Assembly (NCBI GenBank): GCA_018672315.1
Contig: CP076053.1
Location: 1,165,827-1,229,826, forward strand
Origin: Nocardioidaceae bacterium
Lineage (GTDB): Bacteria > Actinomycetota > Actinomycetes > Propionibacteriales > Nocardioidaceae
Length of the DNA: 64,000 bases
Reading direction: 5' to 3'
Part shown: positions 44,022 to 55,285 of the stretch, one piece after another
Layout: every line of letters begins with the position of its first letter
Position numbering within the stretch: the stretch's first letter is position 1
The notes under the pieces: model-generated
Database searches by the model: none
Told to the model about the DNA's origin: nothing
Seen by the model: only the letters and a program-made list of their open reading frames with translations
Translations under genes and position numbers: made by a program

Positions 44022-45899
44022 CTACCCGTCCAGCGACGACGACATGCCGGCGGTCGTGTCCCAGGCGCGGGAGAGTGCCGCCCAGGTCTCGACGTCGGCG
44101 TCCTCGGAGGACCCGAGGTCGTTGGAGCGCTGGAACGCGTCCACGGCGGAGACGGTGCGGTCGTCGTAGGTGCCGTCGACGGGCACGGGACCCGCCGCGC
44201 GCAGGAGCTGCTGCAGGGCTCGGACGCGGGGGCCCTGGTCGCCGGGTGCCACCGGTGCCGCCAGGGCCGCCCAGGTGCGGGGGTCGACGATCCCCGTGAC
44301 GGGGAGGTCCTGTGCGACCTGGAAGTCGGCCACGCGCTGCGCCGTGCCGGCGTCGTAGACACCGTCGGGGCGAGGTCCGGCCCCGTTGGCGAAGAGCAGC
44401 CACTGCACCGCGGTGACCTGGGGACCGATCACGCCCGGCCGCACGGTGCCCCACGCCGGCCCTGTCCCGGGGGGCGGAGGGACGACCTGGGCCTCGCCGA
44501 CGAGCGGGGGGTCACCGGGCCCGTCCGAGGTCCCGGCCTCCGGCGAGACGGCGCTCGGGGTCGGACCAGCAACCTCGGCGCCCCCACCGTCGTCGCGCGC
44601 CGCCCACAGCACGGCGCCGACCTGGGCGAGGAGAGCGACGACGACCAGGGCGGCGACGGCGGTCAGTCGGGACGCCCGCCGGGGACCCTGCTCGTGGTCC
44701 TCGTCGTCGTCCGCGACGTCGGTCGTGGGTGGGGGACCCGAGAGGGACGGGACGACCACGAGGCGAGGAGCATCAGGCGTACGGTCCGGCCGCAGACCAC
44801 GTCGTTCGCGGTCCAGCGCATGGTCGGCCGGGTCCGCCTGGTCCACGGGGCCGCGGTCGTCCGGCCGACGGTCCGCACGACCTCGGAGGAGCGGGACGAC
44901 GCTGCGGACGGTGCGCGACGCCGCACCGGCCCGGGGCGGCACCGTCGATGCCACCGGGAGTGCTTCCCCGTCACCGGCGTCGAGGGGGATGCGGGTGATG
45001 ACGGGCTGTTCGGTCGGGCGGCCGGACTCGGTGCGCTGCGGACCCACGACACGAGGCCGCTCGTCGAGCGCCAGCGTCGCCGCGTCGGCGAGCGCCAGCA
45101 CGCTGCTCGGGCGAGCAGCCGGGTCCTCGGACAACCCGATCCTCGCCACGGCCAGCAGGCGACTGCGCTCGTCGTGGAGGCGGCTCGCGATCACGGGCCT
45201 GTCACCGGGCGCGCTGCCGCTGGCCATGAGATGGAGCAGCGCGGCGAGGCCGTGGACATCGGCGGCGACCGTCGGCGGCTCCCCCGCCAGGACCTCCGGC
45301 GCGAGGAACCGGTCGGACCGCCCCGAGGGCTGCGAGGCGCCGTCGACGGACAGACCGGGCAGAGCCATCTGGTCGACTTCCGACTCGCGCGGACGCACCA
45401 GCCGCGTCAGCCCGACGTCCACCAGGGTCGCGTCGATCGACTCGCCCGTCCCGGTCACGCGGACGTTGCGCGGCGTCACCGCTCCGTGCACCACACCCGC
45501 GCGGTGCGTCACGTCGAGGGCGGCGGCGACCTGGGCGAGGACCTGCGCGCTCTGTGCAGGACTCCACCAGCCGTCACGGCGTACGCGTCGCTCGAGGTCG
45601 ACGCCCGGCACCAGACGGCTGACCAGGACCAGCAGGTCGCCCAGCTCGCCGGCGTCCAGCACCTCCGCGGCGTGCGGGGGCGCCAGAGCGGTGAGCAGCT
45701 GGCCGCGTCGCCGCAGGTGCCGTGCGAGCACCGGGTCGACCTCGCTCCGAGGCAGGATCTTCACAGCGACGTCGCGCGCTGCCGAGGGCTGCCACGCACG
45801 CCACACCGACGCCCCGGGACGCGGGGACAGACGTCCGTCGAGCCGACACCCCAGCACCCAGTCACCGGCTCGCGGCGTCAGATGACCACCAGGACCCAC
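44022..45899 (-). CDS. Pseudokinase-TM-peptidoglycan-binding protein (paralogue 1)
   Basis: A 625-residue membrane protein. Residues 12-290 have a Ser/Thr kinase fold: nucleotide Lys47 in DVAVKILPR is kept, but the catalytic loop reads HGAVTPRN (138-145) instead of HRDxKPxN, so the catalytic Asp, Arg and Lys are gone; the metal Asp161 is kept in VDVGL. A long disordered Arg/Asp/Pro-rich linker leads to one membrane helix (LTAVAALVVVALLAQVGAVL, near 470), placing the kinase part inside and the C-terminus outside. Two peptidoglycan-binding repeats follow (VTAVQWLLFANGAGPRPDGV and VRALQQLLRAAG). GTG 45899 has AGGGG seven bases upstream. A similar gene follows at 46041. A cell-wall sensor or scaffold role is likely. 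Confidence 0.82.
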   Translation of the reverse strand: MGPGGHLTPRAGDWVLGCRLDGRLSPRPGASVWRAWQPSAARDVAVKILPRSEVDPVLARHLRRRGQLLTALAPPHAAEVLDAGELGDLLVLVSRLVPGVDLERRVRRDGWWSPAQSAQVLAQVAAALDVTHRAGVVHGAVTPRNVRVTGTGESIDATLVDVGLTRLVRPRESEVDQMALPGLSVDGASQPSGRSDRFLAPEVLAGEPPTVAADVHGLAALLHLMASGSAPGDRPVIASRLHDERSRLLAVARIGLSEDPAARPSSVLALADAATLALDERPRVVGPQRTESGRPTEQPVITRIPLDAGDGEALPVASTVPPRAGAASRTVRSVVPLLRGRADRRPDDRGPVDQADPADHALDRERRGLRPDRTPDAPRLVVVPSLSGPPPTTDVADDDEDHEQGPRRASRLTAVAALVVVALLAQVGAVLWAARDDGGGAEVAGPTPSAVSPEAGTSDGPGDPPLVGEAQVVPPPPGTGPAWGTVRPGVIGPQVTAVQWLLFANGAGPRPDGVYDAGTAQRVADFQVAQDLPVTGIVDPRTWAALAAPVAPGDQGPRVRALQQLLRAAGPVPVDGTYDDRTVSAVDAFQRSNDLGSSEDADVETWAALSRAWDTTAGMSSSLDG

Positions 45900-45975
45900 G
45901 TCATACCCCTCTGTCCCTGGAGCGGTGGCCGCACCCCTGGTCTGGACACGCCCAGTTTGCCCGGGAAGATCCCGG

Positions 45976-45988
45976 TATCGCAACGTGC
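45976..45988 (-). promoter_or_regulatory. Shared upstream motif before paralogue 1
   Basis: TATCGCAACGTGC, 77 bases before the start codon. A near identical TACCGCAACGTGC lies 62 bases before paralogue 2 (47857-47869). A hairpin with CCGGGA and TCCCGG (45961-45975) lies beside it. A shared regulator site or promoter is inferred. Confidence 0.4.
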
Positions 45989-46040
45989 GCGAGGACACCC
46001 TGGCGTCCGTGGGGGCTCGCACCGACCCCGTGCGAGGTCA

Positions 46041-47795
46041 CTACCCGGCCGCCGGAGCCGCCCAGGCCCGCGTCAGCGCCGCCCACGTCTCCACCCCGGC
46101 ACGCCCCGTCGGGGCCAGGCCGTCGCGTCGCTGGAACCCGACGACGGTGAGAGCCGTGGGGGTGTCGTACGTGCCGTCGACCGTGAGCGTGCGCTGCACC
46201 TGGAGGAGCTGCTGCAGCGCCCGGACCCGCGGGCCCTGGTCGCCCGGCGCCGCAGGAGCGGCGAGCGCGAGCCACGTGGTCCCGTCCACGGCGCCGGAGA
46301 CCTCGAGCCCCTGCGCGGCCTGGAACTCCGCGACGGAACGGGAGGTCAGCTCGTCGTACACACCGCTGGGGCGCGGCCCCGCGTCGTTGGCGAAGAGCAG
46401 CCACTGGACCGCCGTCACCTGGGGCCCCGCGTCCCCGACGGCCACTCGGCCCCAGGTCGGCGGCGCCTCCGGCGTCGTCGACGCCTGCGGAGCCTCGGGG
46501 GTCTGCGGCGTCGGGGTGCCCGACGGTGCCTGCGGGCTCGGCGCGGAAGGGACGACCTGGACGGCCTGCTCGCGCGGCGCCACGACCCCCTCGCCCTCAC
46601 CGCTCCGGGCGCTCGCCCACCAGGTCGCGGCCACCACCGGGGCGAGGAGCGCGAGCAGTGCCACGAGCACGCTGGGGAGCCGACGGGAGCGCTCGCCACG
46701 GGCCGGGCGGACAGGACCCCGGTCGTTGTCGTCGTCGCCTGCAGCCCCGACGCCGCCCTCACCGCCGATGCCGCCGGCCGCGCGTCCGGCCACGGTGACG
46801 CCGGGCACGGGCCCCCCGGCCGCAGCGGAGAAATTGGACGCTCCGGAGCCCCCATGGGCGGCACCGACCGGGGTCAGCGGCATCACGATGACCCGGGGCT
46901 CCTCGGTGGGCCTGCCCGATCGCGTCATCAGGTGCGCCTCGGGACGCCGCACAGGGTCCAGCGCCATGGCAGCGGCGTCCGCGAGGGCGCTCACGTCACG
47001 CGGTCGGTCTGCGGGGGACGCCGAGAGCCCGAGGGCCGCCACGGCCAGCAGACGCGATCTCTCGTCGGTGACCCGGGAGGGTCCGCGGAGGTCGTGGCTC
47101 GGCGCGACGCCGGTGACCATGAGGTGGAGGAGGGCAGCCACGGCGTACACGTCCGCAGCGGTCGTGGCCGCGTCGCCGGCCAGCAGCTCGGGGGCGACGT
47201 GGCCCTCGGCGACGGGCCAGCGACCGTGCACGGCGGACGACCCGGTCGCGTCCTCGACCTGAGACGCATCCTCGCCCATGGCCCGCACGGCTCGCGGGAG
47301 TGCGAGATCGAGCACCATCAGCCTCTCGGCGCCGCCCGTGCCCTCGATGCGCACGTTGTGGGGCGTCAGGGCACCGTGTGCGAGGCCGGCGCGATGGACG
47401 ACCTCGAGGCAGGAGGCCAGCTGCGCGATGAGCGTGACCGCCTGCCGAGGGGTCCAGCGACCGGCACGGTTGACCCGACGCGCCAGCTCCTCGCCGCGGA
47501 CCAGCGCGCTGACCGCCACGAGGTGGTCGCCGACCTCCGCGGCGTCGAGCACGGGCACGGCGTACGGGGGGTCCAGCCGCTGCAGGAGCCGTGTGCGGGC
47601 GGCGAGGTCGCGGACGGCGCGCACGTCGACAGCCGAGCGCGGAAGGACCTTGACCACGACGTCGCGTCCTGCGTCGAGCTGCCAGGCGCGCCACACCGCG
47701 GCGCCCGGACGCCACGACAGGCGCGCATCGATGCGACAGCCGAGCACGTGGTCCCCCGGCGAGGGAGGCAGCCGGCTGCCGGTCGACACGGTCAC
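46041..47795 (-). CDS. Pseudokinase-TM-peptidoglycan-binding protein (paralogue 2)
   Basis: A 584-residue paralogue of the next gene downstream with the same architecture. The kinase-like domain keeps a Lys in DVVVKVLPRS, but the catalytic loop is HGALTPHN and the DFG position reads VLDLALP, so it too should be inactive or very weak. A Gly/Ala-rich linker and one membrane helix (LPSVLVALLALLAPVVAATW, near 405) lead outside to a Pro/Thr-rich stalk and two peptidoglycan-binding repeats (VTAVQWLLFANDAGPRPSGV and VRALQQLLQVQR). GTG 47795 has AGGAG upstream; the GTG two codons later is possible. It is divergent from the DUF1992-sortase gene. Confidence 0.82.
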   Translation of the reverse strand: MTVSTGSRLPPSPGDHVLGCRIDARLSWRPGAAVWRAWQLDAGRDVVVKVLPRSAVDVRAVRDLAARTRLLQRLDPPYAVPVLDAAEVGDHLVAVSALVRGEELARRVNRAGRWTPRQAVTLIAQLASCLEVVHRAGLAHGALTPHNVRIEGTGGAERLMVLDLALPRAVRAMGEDASQVEDATGSSAVHGRWPVAEGHVAPELLAGDAATTAADVYAVAALLHLMVTGVAPSHDLRGPSRVTDERSRLLAVAALGLSASPADRPRDVSALADAAAMALDPVRRPEAHLMTRSGRPTEEPRVIVMPLTPVGAAHGGSGASNFSAAAGGPVPGVTVAGRAAGGIGGEGGVGAAGDDDNDRGPVRPARGERSRRLPSVLVALLALLAPVVAATWWASARSGEGEGVVAPREQAVQVVPSAPSPQAPSGTPTPQTPEAPQASTTPEAPPTWGRVAVGDAGPQVTAVQWLLFANDAGPRPSGVYDELTSRSVAEFQAAQGLEVSGAVDGTTWLALAAPAAPGDQGPRVRALQQLLQVQRTLTVDGTYDTPTALTVVGFQRRDGLAPTGRAGVETWAALTRAWAAPAAG

Positions 47796-47856
47796 CTCGC
47801 TCCTGATCCTGAACGTCCTGCGGTTGCGACGGCCCATTCGACAGCACATGTCTAGT

Positions 47857-47869
47857 TACCGCAACGTGC
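47857..47869 (-). promoter_or_regulatory. Shared upstream motif before paralogue 2
   Basis: TACCGCAACGTGC, 62 bases before the start codon. On the minus strand TTGCGG, 17 bases and TCGAAT could form a promoter around it. The same motif precedes paralogue 1 at 45976-45988. Confidence 0.4.
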
Positions 47870-47965
47870 CACTCACCCTTTCGGGTCATGGGCTGTAGTC
47901 CGAACGGTCCAGCCCGTGGGGACGGGCGGCACACTGGGGGAGACGGGCTCGGCGGGGAGGTGGAC

Positions 47966-49234
47966 GTGCCACAGGACACATCGGACGGGGCGGAGGGTGC
48001 GGACGGACCCCGCCGCCTGCGCGGCGAGGGCGGCAGCGAGCGGGCCGAGCGTGTCCGCAGTGCCCGCACCGCCCAGCACCGGCGCTGGGCCGACCTGCAG
48101 GTGGACGAGGCCATGCGCCGCGGGGACTTCGACGGTCTCCGCGGCGCGGGACGGCCCCTGGACCTCGGGCAGGGCCGCGACCGCGACTGGTGGCTGCGGC
48201 GACTCGTCGAGCGAGAGCGCATCGAGGGACCCACCCACCCCGCGCTCGCCCTGCGCCTGGACGACGCCCGGCTCGACGACGCCCTGGACGCCGAGGGGTC
48301 CGCACGAGAGGTGCGCCACCGCGTCGAGGAGTTCAACGCCCGCATCCGCGAGGCGCGGCGGCAGCTGACCGGGGGGCCACCCGTCATCACACCGTTGCGC
48401 GACGTCGAGGTCGAGGTACGTCGCTGGCGCGAGCGTGCCGAGCACCGTCGTGAGGCCCAGCGCCGCGCTCGCGCGACGGAGCCGCCGCCTCCCGCGCGAC
48501 GACGGCGGCTCGGCATCTTCGCCCGCCGCCGGGCGGGCGGGCGCGATGAGGACGGTGCGGCCCGGGCGTACACCGTGGGTGCCGTGGCCACGGTCGTCCT
48601 CGTCGCCGTGGCCGCCCTTGTCGTCGGGATGCTCGTCGTCCGGGGCCCGGCGGGGTCCGCCGCGACAGCTCCGTCAGCGTCCTCGGCGCCCGCGACGTCA
48701 CCGGCTCCCGCCGACACCGGCGTACGCCCGGTCGACGGCGAGCGCCTCTCAGCCGACCGCTGCAGCACCGCGACGCAGGGCTTCCGTCCGACGTCCGTGT
48801 CGATCCCCGGCATCGCAGCGGACGCCGAGGTCGTCCACCCGGCCCGCGACGGCTCCGGCGTCCCGGGCACGCCCCCGCTCACCGCGGACGGCAAGGCTCA
48901 GATGGCCTTCGACGTGGAGAACGGCATCGCGCCGGGAGCGGCCGCGGGCAACGCTCTCTTCAACGCGCACACCTGGCCCGACGGCTCCGCGCTCGGCAAC
49001 CGGCTGCTCGAGGGCCTCCGTGTCGGCGACCGGTTCGAGGTGCGCGGTACGCAGGGTCGCGTGCTCTGCTACCGACTCACCCGCCGGGTGCAGGTGCCGG
49101 CGACCGTGAGCGGCGCGCAGTACTACCGGCGCGACGGGGCTCCCCGCATGGCGATCGTCGTCTGCTCCGGCACCCGGACCGGCCCGGGACAGTGGTCGCA
49201 CAGGACACTCTTCTTCGCAGCGCCGGTGCCGTAG
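47966..49234 (+). CDS. DUF1992-class F sortase fusion protein
   Basis: A 422-residue protein joining two usually separate families. Residues 40-110 match DUF1992 (WADLQVDEAMRRGDFDGLRG then RDRDWWLRRLVERERI), a domain found in small J-protein-like proteins of unknown role. A basic, helical segment follows to 195, then one membrane helix (202-225), then a class F sortase domain outside. Its catalytic residues are His335 in LFNAHTWPDGS, Cys400 in MAIVVCSGTRTG, and Arg413, at the +13 spacing of sortase A. GTG 47966 has GGGGAGG five bases upstream and is preferred over GTG 47960. It is divergent from the pseudokinase gene. An inside DUF1992 domain linked to a sortase outside is unusual. Confidence 0.8.
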   Translation: MPQDTSDGAEGADGPRRLRGEGGSERAERVRSARTAQHRRWADLQVDEAMRRGDFDGLRGAGRPLDLGQGRDRDWWLRRLVERERIEGPTHPALALRLDDARLDDALDAEGSAREVRHRVEEFNARIREARRQLTGGPPVITPLRDVEVEVRRWRERAEHRREAQRRARATEPPPPARRRRLGIFARRRAGGRDEDGAARAYTVGAVATVVLVAVAALVVGMLVVRGPAGSAATAPSASSAPATSPAPADTGVRPVDGERLSADRCSTATQGFRPTSVSIPGIAADAEVVHPARDGSGVPGTPPLTADGKAQMAFDVENGIAPGAAAGNALFNAHTWPDGSALGNRLLEGLRVGDRFEVRGTQGRVLCYRLTRRVQVPATVSGAQYYRRDGAPRMAIVVCSGTRTGPGQWSHRTLFFAAPVP

Positions 49235-49378
49235 CCGAACACCGGAAGTTACCGATCAGTAGGATCAGACTCACAGCCCCACTCGGCTGACCCGGCGTCG
49301 GGCCGGACCTAGTCTGAACCGACCCGTCCGGCCCCTCGTCGACCCGCACTCGCACCTGAGCGCGGCGCAAGGAGACCC

Positions 49379-52504
<3,126 letters not shown>

Positions 52505-52517
52505 CTCGCGTCACACA

Positions 52518-52559
52518 CACCACGGCCCGGTCCCCACCTGTGGGGGCCGGGCCGTGGTG
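52518..52559 (+). terminator. Strong hairpin terminator after the Fe-S oxidoreductase gene
   Basis: Arms 52518-52536 and 52541-52559 pair over 19 positions with one G-T mismatch, around a 4-base loop. It begins 14 bases after the stop codon. The stem includes CACCACGGCCCGG. No U-tract. Confidence 0.75.
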
Positions 52560-52685
52560 CGTGCGCACGGGGTCCCGGGTGCATCTCGTCCACCCGAAAG
52601 GGGCGACAACGAGACCGGTCTGGCCTACCGTCCTCCCAACGTCGACCGCCGTCGGTGAGGTCGACCCGTCACCTCGGAGGTCCAC

Positions 52686-55187
52686 GTGACACGGAGCCCC
52701 CAGACGCGACCCCGACTGCGCGGTGCTCTGCTCGGAGCCCTCTCGGTGACCCTCCTCGGCACGGCGCTGACGCCGTCGGCGGTCCAGGCCCACGACGAGC
52801 ACGGCGCCTCGGGCGGCACCGCGGGGAGCGAGGCGACGTACGAGATGAAGAACGCGCTCTCCCGCGCCGGGGTGCTCGACGAGACGGCGTACGACCCGAC
52901 CTCACCGGAGGACTCCCGCCGCGCCCGGGCCGCCGCAGCCGCGATGCGCCGGGAGCCGACGCCGCAGCTGCGCACCGTGCCGCTGCGGGAGAAGCGGACC
53001 GCGCGACCGCAGACGCGGTACGCGATGGCCGGAGGCTGCTACGTGCTGCGATCGGTGGCGAACGGGCGCTGGGTCAGGCAACGAGGAGACGCCTACGCCG
53101 CCGACCGGCCCCGACGCGGTCAGGCCTCGCCGCTGCGCTTCCAGGCCACCGATCTCGGGCAGTACCTGCTCTTCACCGCCGACCGCGACTTCCTCGCCGC
53201 CGACGGCGCACGCGTCCGCGTGCAGGACCGTCCGGCGCCCACGGCGGACTTCACCGTGCGCAAGAAGGGCCGCGCCTTCACCTTCACCAGCGCGCGTGGA
53301 CGGTCGCTGGGCACCCGGGGCACCGGCGTCGTCGCCGGGTCCCGCCCCGGCCGTTTCACCCTGCACCGCGCCATCGGCTGCGCACGCTTCCCCGAGGCGC
53401 AGGTCAACGTCTCGGGGCGCCCGTTCGCCGGCGAGACGTCGTTCCAGCAGGTCACCGGTCTCACCGACGCGCACACCCACGGCATGGCGTACGAGTTCCT
53501 CGGCGGCGAGGCGCACTGCGGCCGCCCGTGGCACCCCTACGGCGTCACGTACGCGCTGGTCGACTGCGAGGACCACACGCTGACCGGCGGCTACGGCGCC
53601 GCCCTGGAGCTGCTGCTCTCCGGCGAACCGCACGACCCCGTCGGCTGGCCGACCTTCGAGGACTGGCCGGCCCCGAACTCGCTGACCCACGAGGGCACCT
53701 ACTACAAGTGGATGGAGCGCGCCTGGCGCGGCGGTCTGCGGGTCTTCACGAACCTGCTGGTGGAGAACAACCAGCTCTGCATGCTCTACCCGCTCAAGCG
53801 CAACTCCTGCGACGACATGGACTCCGTGCGGCTGCAGGCGCGCCGGATGTACGAGTTCGAGCGCTACATCGACGCGCAGTGGGGCGGCCCGGGCAAGGGC
53901 TGGTACCGCATCGTGAAGAACCCGTTCCAGGCCCGACGCGTCATCAACGCCGGCAAGCTCGCGGTGATCATGGGCATCGAGACCTCGATCCCGTTCGACT
54001 GCACCGTCAAGCTCGGCGTCCCCCAGTGCTCCCGCGACGACATCGACGACGGCCTCGCCGAGGTGCGCCGCATGGGCGTACGCCAGATGGAGCTGGTCAA
54101 CAAGTTCGACAACGCGCTCTCCGGTGTCGCGGGCGACGCCGCCGAGACCGGGGTGGCCGTCAACGCGGCGAACTTCCTGGAGACCGGGTCCTTCTGGGCG
54201 ATGCGCCGCTGCGAGGACGAGGCCGCTGCCGAGGCCGGGGTCACCGACCGCGAGCAGGCCGCACTGCCGGCGGCACCCCAGGGGGAGCTCGCCCAGCAGC
54301 AGGACGCCCTCTTCGGCGCCGTCGCCGCCGTCACCGGGGCGCTGCAGCCGGTGCCGCTCTACCCGCCGGGACCGCACTGCAACGCCCGCGGCCTGACGCC
54401 CCTGGGCGACCACCTGATCCGCGAGCTCGCCGACCGCAGGATGCTCTTCGACCCCGACCACATGAGCGTGGCGGCGCGCAAGGAGGCCCTGGACCTCATC
54501 GAGCGCCTGGACTACCCGGGCATCCTGTCCAGCCACTCGTGGTCGACGCCGGACGCGTACCCCCGGATCCTGGAGATGGGCGGCTTCATCTCGCCGTACG
54601 CGGGCGACTCCGCCGGGTTCGTCGACAAGTGGCGGGCCCACCTGGACTGGGTGGACGAGCGGTACCTCTTCGGGCTCGGGTACGGCGCCGACATCAACGG
54701 TCTCGGCGCGCAGGGCGACCCGCGCGGAGCGGACGCACCGAACCCGGTGACGTACCCCTTCACGGCCCTGGGCGGCAGCACCGTGCGCAAGCAGCGCTCC
54801 GGCAAGCGCGTCTACGACATCAACGTCGACGGGGTCGCGCACTACGGCCTGTACCCGGACTGGATCGAGGACCTGCGCCGGCAGGCCGGCGGCGACATCG
54901 TCGCCGACATGGCCCGGGGCGCCGAGGCGTACCTGCAGACCTGGGAGCGTGCGGTCGGGGTCAGCCCCGACGCCTGCCGCGACGACTCGGTGCGCAAGCC
55001 CGTCCGCGTGCTCGACGGGCTCCGCCGCGGCACCCGGGTCGAGGCCGTGCTGCGCCGCGCCGGGCAGCCGCACACGCGTCTCGGGTCGGCGTTCGGCTAC
55101 TGCGCCCGCGACGCCGCCGGCCGCACCGTCGAACGCACGGTCACCTTCGACCGCCGGGGCCGGGTCACGGGCGTACGCCGCGCCTGA
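52686..55187 (+). CDS. Secreted metallohydrolase-like protein with beta-trefoil-like N-domain
   Basis: An 833-residue exported protein. A signal peptide (LRGALLGALSVTLLGTALTP, cleavage near AQA) is followed by a region of about 110-240 that reads like a fascin/ricin-type beta-trefoil (YVLRSVANGRWVRQRG, FTFTSARGRSLGTRG). A metal-dependent hydrolase domain follows, with DAHTHGMAYEF near 260 (metal His pair), a possible metal site MGIETSIPFD near 425, HMSVAARKEALDL near 600 and SSHSWSTPDAYPR near 620; this order resembles amidohydrolase or M19 dipeptidase folds. The tail has a small repeat-like domain. GTG 52686 has GGAGG five bases upstream. Substrate unknown. Confidence 0.7.
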   Translation: MTRSPQTRPRLRGALLGALSVTLLGTALTPSAVQAHDEHGASGGTAGSEATYEMKNALSRAGVLDETAYDPTSPEDSRRARAAAAAMRREPTPQLRTVPLREKRTARPQTRYAMAGGCYVLRSVANGRWVRQRGDAYAADRPRRGQASPLRFQATDLGQYLLFTADRDFLAADGARVRVQDRPAPTADFTVRKKGRAFTFTSARGRSLGTRGTGVVAGSRPGRFTLHRAIGCARFPEAQVNVSGRPFAGETSFQQVTGLTDAHTHGMAYEFLGGEAHCGRPWHPYGVTYALVDCEDHTLTGGYGAALELLLSGEPHDPVGWPTFEDWPAPNSLTHEGTYYKWMERAWRGGLRVFTNLLVENNQLCMLYPLKRNSCDDMDSVRLQARRMYEFERYIDAQWGGPGKGWYRIVKNPFQARRVINAGKLAVIMGIETSIPFDCTVKLGVPQCSRDDIDDGLAEVRRMGVRQMELVNKFDNALSGVAGDAAETGVAVNAANFLETGSFWAMRRCEDEAAAEAGVTDREQAALPAAPQGELAQQQDALFGAVAAVTGALQPVPLYPPGPHCNARGLTPLGDHLIRELADRRMLFDPDHMSVAARKEALDLIERLDYPGILSSHSWSTPDAYPRILEMGGFISPYAGDSAGFVDKWRAHLDWVDERYLFGLGYGADINGLGAQGDPRGADAPNPVTYPFTALGGSTVRKQRSGKRVYDINVDGVAHYGLYPDWIEDLRRQAGGDIVADMARGAEAYLQTWERAVGVSPDACRDDSVRKPVRVLDGLRRGTRVEAVLRRAGQPHTRLGSAFGYCARDAAGRTVERTVTFDRRGRVTGVRRA

Positions 55188-55228
55188 GGCTGCCCGGCAC
55201 CCACGCTCGGTAAAGGCTTCTCCCCCGA

Positions 55229-55250
55229 GGCGAAGAATCGGACATTCGCC
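55229..55250. promoter_or_regulatory. Inverted repeat before the DUF1800 gene
   Basis: GGCGAA and TTCGCC arms around a 10-base spacer, 36 bases before GTG 55286. It may be a weak terminator of the preceding gene or an operator. Confidence 0.3.
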
Positions 55251-55285
55251 CCGCGCCAGGGGCGGCTGCGTGAGAACGTCCGAGC

